NCBI RefSeq assembly: GCF_016213215.1
Contig: NZ_JACRAW010000046.1
Location: 1 to 64,000, forward strand
From: Bradyrhizobium sp.
GTDB taxonomy: Bacteria > Pseudomonadota > Alphaproteobacteria > Rhizobiales > Xanthobacteraceae
Length of the DNA stretch: 64,000 bases
Reading direction: 5' to 3'
Within the stretch, counting starts at the first letter, position 1, and each line of letters starts with the position of its first letter. The position numbers and the translations under genes are program-made. Positions 8,369-15,986 of the stretch are shown here, piece by piece. The notes under the pieces are model-generated. The model did not search any database. It worked only from the letters and a program-made list of their open reading frames with translations, and was not told the DNA's origin.

Positions 8369-9643
8369 TTGGATTTCTCGCTGCCGCCCGATCTTGTCGC
8401 CTATCTCGGCGAGCTTGACCGTTTCATCGCAGAAAAGATCAAGCCGCTGGAGGAGGCCGATGACAACATCCGCTTCTTCGACCATCGCCGCGAATGGGCG
8501 AGGACCGATTTCGAAAATGGCGGGTTGCCGCGGCATGAGTGGGAAGCGCTCTTGCGCAAGGCGAAGGATTTTGCTGATGCCGCCGGACATCTGCGCTTCG
8601 CCGTGCCCAAGCGCTATGGCGGAAAGGATGGTTCCAACCTCTGGATGGCCGTCATCCGCGAGCATTTTGCCTCGAAAGGCCTGGGCCTTCACAACGACCT
8701 GCAGAACGAGCACTCGATCGTCGGCAATTTCCCGATCGTCACCATGCTCGACCGCTACGGCCGCGACGACCAGAAGGCGATGATCGACGGCTCGATAACA
8801 GGAAAGTACCGGATCACCTTCGGCCTGACCGAGCCGCATCACGGCTCGGACGCGACCCATATGGAAACCAGGGCGGTCCCCGCGAACCGCGACAACGTCA
8901 AGGGCTGGATCATCAACGGCGAGAAGATGTGGACGACCGGCATGCATGTCGCCACCCATTGCGCATTGTTCGCGCGAACCTCGGGCAATGACGGCGATGC
9001 GCGCGGCATCACCTGCTTCCTGGTGCCGGCGAAGAGCGCCGGTGTAAAGGTCGAAGAATATATGTGGACCTTCAACATGCCGACCGACCACCCGCGGGTC
9101 AGCTTCACCGACGTGTTCGTGACGGAAGATGCGTTGTTTGGCGAGGTGGGGAGGGGGCTGTCGCTTGCCCAGTGCTTCGTGCACCAGAACCGCATTCGCC
9201 AGGCGGCAAGCTCATTGGGGGCGGCGGTCTACTGCATCAACGAAAGCGTCAGGTATGCGCGCGAGCGCAAGCCGTTCGGCCGGGCGCTGGCGGAGAACCA
9301 GGCGATCCAGTTTCCGCTGGTGGAGCTCGCGACCCAAGCCGAAATGCTGCGGCTATTGATCCGCAAGACCGCCTGGGAGATGGACCAGCTCACCGAGGAG
9401 CAGATCGAGCGCACGCTCTCCGACAAGGTCTCCATGTGCAATTACTGGGGGAACCGGTTGTGCTGCGAGGCCGCCGACCGCGCCATGCAGGTGCATGGCG
9501 GCATGGGTTACTCGCGTCACAAGGCGTTCGAGCACATCTATCGCCATCATCGCCGCTACCGAATCACCGAGGGCAGCGAAGAGATCCAGATGAGGAAGGT
9601 TGCGGGCTTCCTGTTCGGCTATATGGGGCCGGGGAAACGCTAG
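8369..9643 (+). CDS. Acyl-CoA dehydrogenase
   Basis: A 424-residue FAD-dependent acyl-CoA dehydrogenase with FGLTEPHHGSDA (FAD/substrate loop), WIINGEKMWTTG, FVTEDALFGEVGRG, ARERKPFGRALAENQ and a C-terminal QVHGGMGYSRHKAFEHIYRHHR followed by ITEGSEEIQ. No ATG fits the domain start, so the TTG at 8369 is chosen: the family N-terminus (LDFSLPPDLVAYLGELDRF) begins there and GGGAG lies at 8356-8360. Upstream in-frame ATGs from 8111 would overlap the divergent gene and add unrelated sequence. It differs from the ACAD11-type enzyme at 2315 and probably acts on another step or chain. Confidence 0.87.
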   Translation: MDFSLPPDLVAYLGELDRFIAEKIKPLEEADDNIRFFDHRREWARTDFENGGLPRHEWEALLRKAKDFADAAGHLRFAVPKRYGGKDGSNLWMAVIREHFASKGLGLHNDLQNEHSIVGNFPIVTMLDRYGRDDQKAMIDGSITGKYRITFGLTEPHHGSDATHMETRAVPANRDNVKGWIINGEKMWTTGMHVATHCALFARTSGNDGDARGITCFLVPAKSAGVKVEEYMWTFNMPTDHPRVSFTDVFVTEDALFGEVGRGLSLAQCFVHQNRIRQAASSLGAAVYCINESVRYARERKPFGRALAENQAIQFPLVELATQAEMLRLLIRKTAWEMDQLTEEQIERTLSDKVSMCNYWGNRLCCEAADRAMQVHGGMGYSRHKAFEHIYRHHRRYRITEGSEEIQMRKVAGFLFGYMGPGKR

Positions 9644-9650
9644 CTCGGCG

Positions 9651-9696
9651 TTATTGCGAGCGAAGCAACCCGGATCTGCTGGGTCGCTTCGAGAGA
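9651..9696. repeat. Degraded inverted repeat between convergent genes
   Basis: The sequence TTATTGCGAGCGAAGCAACCC is followed by GGGTCGCTTCG, forming an imperfect hairpin. It resembles a shortened copy of the larger element at 34603-34691 (CATTGCGAGG...GAAGCAATCC). It lies between the stops of two convergent genes and may serve as a terminator. Confidence 0.45.
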
Positions 9697-9702
9697 TGGC
9701 GC

Positions 9703-11283
9703 TCAATTCACCTGCCTGTCCTTGCCCGCCCAATACGGCTCGCGCAATTGCCGCCGCAAAATCTTGCCGGAGGGATTGCGCGGCAGGGCAGGAATGAATT
9801 CCACCGTCTTTGGCGTCTTGTAACCGGCGATGCGCTTGCGTGTGAAGTTGATGATGTCTGACGCCGTTGCCGTCTTGCCTGGCTTCATCACCACGATCGC
9901 CTTGACCGCCTCGCCCCATTTGTCGTCGGGAACACCGATCACGGCGGCTTCGGCGACGTCCGGATGATCGCAGATCGCGCTTTCGACCTCGGCCGGATAG
10001 ACGTTCTCGCCGCCAGAAATGACCATGTCCTTGATGCGGTCGTGAATGTAGAGATAGCCGTCCTCGTCCATGTAACCGGCGTCTCCCGTGCGCAGCCAGC
10101 CGTCCTGGCCGAGCGTCTTTGCGGTGGCGTCGGGCAGGTTCCAGTAGCCGGCCATGTTGGAGCCGGAACGCGTCGCGATCTCGCCGACCTGCCGCGGCGG
10201 CAAGCGGTTGCCCTCGGGATCGAGAATCGCAATCTCGACGCCGGGCAGCGCCTTGCCGGCCGAGCGCATCCGCTCCAGCCCTTCGACATGATCTTCCGGC
10301 GGCAGCGCCACGATCGTGCCAGTGGTCTCGGTCATGCCGTACATCTGCACGAAGCCGCACTTGAACACTTCGATGCATTCCTTGAGCAGCGCCGCCGGAA
10401 TCGGGGAGGCGCCATACAGCATGTACTTCAGCCGCGAGAAATCGATTTGCTTTGCACGCGGCTGCCGCACCACGAACTGCATCGCCGCGGGCACCATGAA
10501 GAGTTTGGTGATGCCGGACTGATCGAAGAAGTCCAGCACCTTGGTGGGATCGAATTCGCGGGCGATGACACCCTTGGCACCGTGATACAGCCCCATGACG
10601 CCCCAGCCTGATCCCCCGATATGAAAGATCGGCATGGCCACCAGCGAGACCTCGTCGCTGGTCCACTTGTTCCACTCCGGCTTTTCCGCCTCGCTGCCGG
10701 TCTGCACCAGATTGAGGAAATTGGCGTGCGACAGCATCGCGCCCTTGGGCGTTCCGGTGGTGCCCGAAGTGTAGAGCTGGATGGCGATGTCCTTCGGCGT
10801 GACTTCGACCCGCGGATCCTGTGCGCCCTGGGCATCGCGCCAGGCCGTATAGTCGGGCCACTCCGGCGCGCCGCCCTCGGTGGTGATGATGGTACGAACG
10901 CTCGGCAGTTGCGGGCGAATGTTGCGGACCAGCGTCACGAATTCAGGCCCGACAAACAGAGCCGGTGCCTTGCAGTCCTCCACGATAAAGGCGACCTCGG
11001 GACCGGCCAGGCGCCAGTTGACCGGTGCCATGACCACATTCGCCTTCATGGCGCCGAGCAGCAGCTCGAAATAGAAGTCGCTGTTCTTGCCGAGATAGCA
11101 GATGCGCTCGCGGGGCTTGATGCCGAGAGCCTTCAGCGCGTTGGCAACCTGGTTGGTCTTGCGATCAAAATCGGCGAAGCTGGTTGCGCGGCCCTCGAAC
11201 TCAAACGCCGTCGCCTCGCCGCGATTTTCCGCGCGTAACCGCACCATTTCGGCAAGCGTGGACGGGATTGCCAAATCCGACAT
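9703..11283 (-). CDS. AMP-forming acyl-CoA synthetase (fatty-acid CoA ligase family)
   Basis: A 526-residue ANL-superfamily adenylating enzyme that activates a carboxylic acid to its CoA thioester. The P-loop-like motif YTSGTTGTPKGAMLSH, the A5 motif MYGMTETTG, A7 (WLRTGDAGYMDEDGYLYI), A8 (DRIKDMVISGGENVYPAEVE) and the catalytic lysine in NPSGKILRRQLR near the C-terminus are all present. The start has a strong GAGGAGGAAC. In the Lva model it would be the LvaE-like entry enzyme; the substrate chain cannot be deduced. An SDR gene lies upstream on the same strand, 196 bases away. Confidence 0.9.
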   Translation of the reverse strand: MSDLAIPSTLAEMVRLRAENRGEATAFEFEGRATSFADFDRKTNQVANALKALGIKPRERICYLGKNSDFYFELLLGAMKANVVMAPVNWRLAGPEVAFIVEDCKAPALFVGPEFVTLVRNIRPQLPSVRTIITTEGGAPEWPDYTAWRDAQGAQDPRVEVTPKDIAIQLYTSGTTGTPKGAMLSHANFLNLVQTGSEAEKPEWNKWTSDEVSLVAMPIFHIGGSGWGVMGLYHGAKGVIAREFDPTKVLDFFDQSGITKLFMVPAAMQFVVRQPRAKQIDFSRLKYMLYGASPIPAALLKECIEVFKCGFVQMYGMTETTGTIVALPPEDHVEGLERMRSAGKALPGVEIAILDPEGNRLPPRQVGEIATRSGSNMAGYWNLPDATAKTLGQDGWLRTGDAGYMDEDGYLYIHDRIKDMVISGGENVYPAEVESAICDHPDVAEAAVIGVPDDKWGEAVKAIVVMKPGKTATASDIINFTRKRIAGYKTPKTVEFIPALPRNPSGKILRRQLREPYWAGKDRQVN

Positions 11284-11435
11284 GTTCCTCCTCGTAAAGT
11301 CTTGTTTGTTGTTGATGCGATAGTGGGGTCATCCAACCACAAAGACAATACGGTGGGAGAGCAGCGCGTTCGTGTCCGGACGCGGTTTGCGGAGCAGTGC
11401 GCCGCAGAGCCCGGGGCCCAGCCTGCAAGTCAGTA

Positions 11436-11460
11436 GCGCAGCACGTCGCTCGTGCTGCGC
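11436..11460. terminator. Perfect hairpin, possible terminator
   Basis: GCGCAGCACG (11436-11445) and CGTGCTGCGC (11451-11460) form a perfect ten-base stem with a five-base loop, 20 bases beyond the stop of the reverse-strand SDR gene at 11480. There is no T-run, so it is not a classical intrinsic terminator. It may instead stabilise the mRNA end. Confidence 0.45.
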
Positions 11461-11479
11461 AGGATCCGCAGGGACGAGA

Positions 11480-12352
11480 TCACCCGCGCTGGGCGCGGTC
11501 CTTCTCGTTCTGCGCCTTGATCGATTCCCGAGCCGTCTGCCAATCGGCGTCGCTCCACTCCCGGAGCTGATAGAAGTTGCCGCCCATGGCGAGCGCCTGC
11601 GCGCCGTCCATGGCAATGGTCTCGCCATTGATCCAGTCGCAGCCGCCCGAGATCAGGAACACTGCGACGTTCTGCAGCTCCTCCATCGTGCCGACGCGGC
11701 CCATGGGATTGACCGCCTTGGTCCGGGCGCCGGCTTCATCGCCCGGCTTGATGCGCTTGCTCATGCCCTCGGTCGGGATTTCGCCGGGCGCGATGGTGTT
11801 GAGGCGGATGCCGTATTTGCCCCATTCGACTGCGAGCGACATGGTCATGGCGTGGATGGCCGACTTGCTCATGGCCGACGGCACTACATAGGGCGAGCCG
11901 TTGCGCACCCAGGTCGTGGTGATCGATACGACGTTACCGCGCTGTTTGGCCTCGATCCAGCGCTTGCCCACCGCATGCGTCACGTAGAACGTACCATGCA
12001 TGACGATGTTGGCGACCGCGTCGAAGCCGCGCGGAGACAGCTCTTCCGTACGCGAGATGAAATTGCCGGCGGCGTTGTTGATGAGGTCGGTGAGGGGAGC
12101 TTCGCGAAAGATGTTCTCGATCATCTCCTCGACCGCAAGGACGTTGCGGATGTCGACGCCGTGGCTGGTGACGCGGCCGCCATAGAGGTCCATCAGCTCG
12201 GTCGCGGTCTCGTCGCAAACGATCTTCCGGCGCCCGCAGATGTGCACCTCGGCGCCGAGCTGGAGAAAGCGCGCCGCCATGGACTTTCCGAGCCCGGTTC
12301 CGCCGCCGGTCACCAGGATGCGCCGTCCGAGCAGAAGATTTTCTTGGAACAT
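11480..12352 (-). CDS. DECR1-like 2,4-dienoyl-CoA reductase family SDR
   Basis: A 290-residue SDR with NADP-binding TGGGTGLG at about 15-22 and NNAAGNF. Instead of the classical YxxxK it has SPYVVPSAMSKSAIHAM followed by LAVEWGKYGIRLN, the arrangement of mitochondrial 2,4-dienoyl-CoA reductase (FVVPSASAK in the human enzyme, as recalled). The C-terminal WINGETIAMDGAQAL and QLREWSDADW also fit that group. It would reduce conjugated dienoyl-CoAs during breakdown of unsaturated acids. The ATG at 12352 is divergent from the crotonase gene at 12460. Confidence 0.82.
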   Translation of the reverse strand: MFQENLLLGRRILVTGGGTGLGKSMAARFLQLGAEVHICGRRKIVCDETATELMDLYGGRVTSHGVDIRNVLAVEEMIENIFREAPLTDLINNAAGNFISRTEELSPRGFDAVANIVMHGTFYVTHAVGKRWIEAKQRGNVVSITTTWVRNGSPYVVPSAMSKSAIHAMTMSLAVEWGKYGIRLNTIAPGEIPTEGMSKRIKPGDEAGARTKAVNPMGRVGTMEELQNVAVFLISGGCDWINGETIAMDGAQALAMGGNFYQLREWSDADWQTARESIKAQNEKDRAQRG

Positions 12353-12459
12353 AGGTTTCCGCCTGCAGGGATTGTCTGTTAATTGCTCGATTGACTAAAT
12401 CTGGCCGCCGGCTTTCTGTAAAGCGGCAACCCGAACAAAAGTGCAGGGAGAATTCGTCC

Positions 12460-13272
12460 ATGGAAGAGCGCGTCTCGATCACGATCTCGGAGGGCGTCGC
12501 CGACGTCCGCCTGGTGCGGGCGGACAAGATGAACGCACTGGATTTCGCCATGTTCGAGGCGCTGGTGGCCGCTTCCGAACGGCTCGCCAAGGAAAAAGGG
12601 CTGCGGGCGGTAGCTCTATCCGGCGAGGGCAAGGCGTTTTGCGCCGGCCTCGACATGGGCCGTTTCGCCGCCATGAAGGACAAGGGCGGCAACGGAATTC
12701 CGGGCGGTGAAAATCGCGACCTGAGCGTTCGCACCCATGGCAAGGCCAACTTCGCCCAGCAGGCGGTGTGGGGCTGGCGCCAGTTGCCGGTCCCGGTCAT
12801 CGCCGCCGTGCATGGGGTCGCATTCGGTGGCGGCTTTCAGCTCGCGCTCGGCGCCGACATGCGCTTCCTGGCGCCCGACGCTCGGATGTCGATCATGGAA
12901 ATCAAATGGGGTCTGGTGCCGGATATGGCCGGCACGCCGATCCTCGCGACGCTGGTACGCGACGACATCCTGCGCGAGCTGGCCTATACGGGCCGGATCT
13001 TCTCGGCCCAGGAGGCGATGAGTTACGGCCTAGCTACGCGGATCTGCGACGACCCGCGTGCGGCGGCCCTGGAGACCGCCCGCGAAATCGCCGGCAAGAG
13101 TCCCGACGCTATCCGAGCGATCAAGCGCATGCTGAACAATCTGTCGTTCGATCCGGGACCCGCGCTGCTTGCCGAATCCGTCGAGCAGCAGAAGCTGATC
13201 GGCAGCGCCAACCAGACCGAAGCCGTGCGCGCCAATCTCGAGAAGCGCCCGCCGCACTTTGCCGACGCGTGA
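12460..13272 (+). CDS. Crotonase/enoyl-CoA hydratase family protein
   Basis: A 270-residue crotonase. Oxyanion motifs AFCAGLDMGRF (about residue 62) and HGVAFGGGFQLALGADM (about residue 120) are clear, followed by MEIKWGLVPDMAGTP. An aspartate in VPDMAG replaces the second hydratase glutamate and an acidic residue lies in IMEIKWG, a pattern seen in dienoyl-CoA isomerases and related members. Paired with the neighbouring DECR-like reductase it may handle double bonds of unsaturated acyl-CoAs; this is inference. The start at 12460 follows AGGGAGAATTCG. Confidence 0.85.
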   Translation: MEERVSITISEGVADVRLVRADKMNALDFAMFEALVAASERLAKEKGLRAVALSGEGKAFCAGLDMGRFAAMKDKGGNGIPGGENRDLSVRTHGKANFAQQAVWGWRQLPVPVIAAVHGVAFGGGFQLALGADMRFLAPDARMSIMEIKWGLVPDMAGTPILATLVRDDILRELAYTGRIFSAQEAMSYGLATRICDDPRAAALETAREIAGKSPDAIRAIKRMLNNLSFDPGPALLAESVEQQKLIGSANQTEAVRANLEKRPPHFADA

Positions 13273-13280
13273 AGCGACCA

Positions 13281-13382
13281 CCGTCCCCTCATGGTGAGGA
13301 GGCGCGCAGCGCCGCCTCGAACCGTGAGGCCCGTTGCCTTCCCTCGAGGCGCCGCTTGCGCGGCTCCTCGGGATGAGGACGG
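13281..13382. repeat. Intergenic repeat with inverted ends
   Basis: CCGTCCCCTCAT at the left end and ATGAGGACGG at the right end are inverted copies, with internal GAGGCGCG.AGCGCCGCCTCGAA and TCGAGGCGCCGCTTGCGCGGCTCCTCG arms. This is a typical bradyrhizobial intergenic element. It separates two genes on the same strand. Confidence 0.65.
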
Positions 13383-13428
13383 AATGCAACAACTCCGGTG
13401 ATGACCACAAACCAGAACCAAGCAAAAA

Positions 13429-14976
13429 ATGAGTGAAACGCCAGAACTCTTCCTTGGCATCATCAGTGGCGAGCGGCGTCGCAGCCACGCCGAAGTCGCC
13501 GACCGTGCCGATCGCATCGCGATGGGACTGAAGCAACTCGGCGTGAAGCAGGGCGACAGCGTCTGCATGCTCATGCGTAACGACATCGCCTTTCTTGAGG
13601 CGGCCTATGCGGCCATGCGGCTCGGCGCCTACGGAGTGCCGATCAACTGGCACTTCAAGCCGGATGAGATCGACTACATTCTGAAGGATTCCGGAACATC
13701 CGTGCTGATCGCGCATGCCGATCTGCTGCATGGGCTGCGTGGGGCGATCCCGGCCGGAGTAACCGTGCTCAGTGTGCCAACCCCGTCCGAGATCCTCTCA
13801 AGCTACAAAATCGATCCGGAGCACCTCGTGACGCCGGATTACGCCATCGATTTCGAAGCCTGGCTGCGTCAGTACCAGCCTTACGACGGCCCGGCCGTGC
13901 CCCAGCCGCAGAACATGATCTACACCTCGGGCACGACGGGCCATCCCAAGGGCGTGCGGCGGGATGCACCGACGGCGGAACAGGGCGCCGCAGCCGAGCG
14001 CATGCGCGCGATGATCTATGGCCTCAAGCCCGGCGCCCGCGCGCTGTTGCCGGGGCCGCTCTATCATTCCGCGCCCAATTCATTCGGCATCCGCTCCGGC
14101 CGCCTCGGCGGCGCGCTGGTGCTGATGCCGCGCTTCGATGCGGAGGAGTTCCTGGGCCTGATCGAAGCGCACAGGATCGACACCATCTTCATGGTGCCGA
14201 CCATGTTCATTCGCCTGATGAAGCTTCCCGAGGCCGTGCGCCGGAAATACGACGTGTCTTCGCTGCGCCACGTGATCCACGCCGCAGCGCCGTGTCCGGC
14301 TGACGTGAAGCGCGCCATGATCGAATGGTGGGGGCCGGTGATTTACGAATTCTACGGTTCGACGGAATCCGGCGCTGTCACCTTTGCAACGTCCGAGGAC
14401 GCCTTGAGGAAGCCGGGCACGGTGGGGAAGATCTCGCCGGGCGCGGAGCTTCGCTTTATCGACGAGAACGGACGCGCACTGGGACCGGGGCATGTCGGCG
14501 AAATCTATTCGCGCATCGCGGCCAATCCCGACTTCACCTACCACAACAGGCCGGATAAGCGCGCCGAGATCGACCGGGACGGCTTCATTACGTCGGGCGA
14601 CGTCGGCTATATCGACGAGGACGGGTATGTGTTCCTCTGCGACCGCAAGCGCGACATGGTGATCTCGGGCGGCGTCAACATCTATCCCGCCGAGATCGAG
14701 GCGGTGCTCCATGCCCTGCCGGGCGTGCAGGATTGCGCGGTGTTCGGCATTCCCGATGCCGAGTTCGGCGAGGCGCTGATGGCCGTGGTGGAGCCGCAGC
14801 CAGGGATCACGCTCCAGGTCGACGATATCAGGGCGCGGCTGAAGACCTCGCTCGCCGACTACAAGGTTCCCAAGCACATCGAGATCCGGAGCAAACTGCC
14901 GCGCGAGGATTCCGGCAAGATCTTCAAGCGCCGTCTGCGTGACCCGTATTGGGAGCAGGCGGGCCGGCTGATCTGA
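13429..14976 (+). CDS. AMP-forming acyl-CoA synthetase
   Basis: A 515-residue ANL-family ligase. Motifs: YTSGTTGHPKGVRRD, YGSTESGAVTF, FITSGDVGYIDEDGYVFLCDRKRDMVISGGVNIYPAEIE, and the C-terminal catalytic lysine in EDSGKIFKRRLRDPYWE. It is related to the FadD4-like acyl-CoA synthetases of actinobacteria and rhizobia, and its acid substrate is unknown. The ATG at 13429 follows AACCAAGCAAAAA, a weak site; no better start exists. It is followed 57 bases later by another crotonase, so the two may form an activation-plus-hydration unit. Confidence 0.89.
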   Translation: MSETPELFLGIISGERRRSHAEVADRADRIAMGLKQLGVKQGDSVCMLMRNDIAFLEAAYAAMRLGAYGVPINWHFKPDEIDYILKDSGTSVLIAHADLLHGLRGAIPAGVTVLSVPTPSEILSSYKIDPEHLVTPDYAIDFEAWLRQYQPYDGPAVPQPQNMIYTSGTTGHPKGVRRDAPTAEQGAAAERMRAMIYGLKPGARALLPGPLYHSAPNSFGIRSGRLGGALVLMPRFDAEEFLGLIEAHRIDTIFMVPTMFIRLMKLPEAVRRKYDVSSLRHVIHAAAPCPADVKRAMIEWWGPVIYEFYGSTESGAVTFATSEDALRKPGTVGKISPGAELRFIDENGRALGPGHVGEIYSRIAANPDFTYHNRPDKRAEIDRDGFITSGDVGYIDEDGYVFLCDRKRDMVISGGVNIYPAEIEAVLHALPGVQDCAVFGIPDAEFGEALMAVVEPQPGITLQVDDIRARLKTSLADYKVPKHIEIRSKLPREDSGKIFKRRLRDPYWEQAGRLI

Positions 14977-15033
14977 TCTCTCCGGCTGAAGGGAAATTCG
15001 GCCAGCACCAATTGAGAAGCGGAGGAGGTTGCC

Positions 15034-15849
15034 ATGAGTGATGCGGCAGGGGCCGGGGAAGTCGAAGCGAGTGAGGTTCTCTGCGAGGTCTCCGACCACA
15101 TCGCGACCATCACGCTCAATGCCCCGGAGCGGATGAACACGATCTCCGGTCCGATGCTCAGCGAGCTTGCGCGGCTATTGATCCAGGCCAACGAGGATCC
15201 GGCGGTCCGTTGTGTCATCCTGACCGGAAAGGGACGGGCGTTCTGCGCCGGTCTCGACCTGCGCCAGGAGCGAGATGGTAACGGGCTCAGCTTGGCGTCC
15301 TCGCCGACGACGCTCAACCTGCGCAATACGCCGCCGACGGTTCTGCAGTCGATGGACAAGCCGACGATCTGCGCCGTGAACGGCGGGGCGGCCGGCTACG
15401 GCATGGACACGGCGCTGGGCTGCGATATCCGCCTCATGGCGGAGTCGGCCAAGTTTGCCGCGGCGTTCGTCAAGCGCGGCGTGGTGCCCGAATCGGGCGG
15501 TACATGGCTGCTGCCCAGGATGATCGGCTGGGCCAAGGCTTCGGAACTGATCTTCACCGGCCGCACCTTGAGCGCCCGGGAATGCCTCGACTGGGGACTT
15601 GCCAATGAGGTCGTCGCGGACAGCGAGTTGACGGACCGCGCCCGGGCGTTGGCAGGCGAGATCGCCGCCAATGCCCCGCTCGCGGTGCAGGCCTCCAAGC
15701 GGATGATGCGTATGGGGTTGAACGAGACGTTTCCCGATCACGTGCACCACGTCTATCTGCAGCTGTTGCCGCTGTTCAAGACCAGGGACATGGCCGAAGG
15801 CATGAAGGCCTTCATGGAGAAACGCGAGCCAAAGTTCGAAGGCCGCTAG
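15034..15849 (+). CDS. Enoyl-CoA hydratase-related protein
   Basis: A 271-residue crotonase with AFCAGLDLRQ (about residue 70) and NGGAAGYGMDTALGCDI (about residue 115), then FVKRGVVPESGGTWLLPRMIG. Here the second catalytic glutamate is present (VPESGG). It ends EKREPKFEGR. The start at 15034 has a strong GGAGGAGG. It lies directly after an acyl-CoA ligase on the same strand, which points to action on the CoA ester formed there. Confidence 0.87.
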   Translation: MSDAAGAGEVEASEVLCEVSDHIATITLNAPERMNTISGPMLSELARLLIQANEDPAVRCVILTGKGRAFCAGLDLRQERDGNGLSLASSPTTLNLRNTPPTVLQSMDKPTICAVNGGAAGYGMDTALGCDIRLMAESAKFAAAFVKRGVVPESGGTWLLPRMIGWAKASELIFTGRTLSARECLDWGLANEVVADSELTDRARALAGEIAANAPLAVQASKRMMRMGLNETFPDHVHHVYLQLLPLFKTRDMAEGMKAFMEKREPKFEGR

Positions 15850-15986
15850 AGGTCCTCAGCTTCAGGACAGCGACACCTGCTTCACAAGAGGCATCCGGGT
15901 GGACCGGACGCTTCTTTCTTCATCTTGCGCAGGTGCAAAACTATTGCACACTCGATAAAGTCGGGCACTCTTGCTAGCAGGAACCC

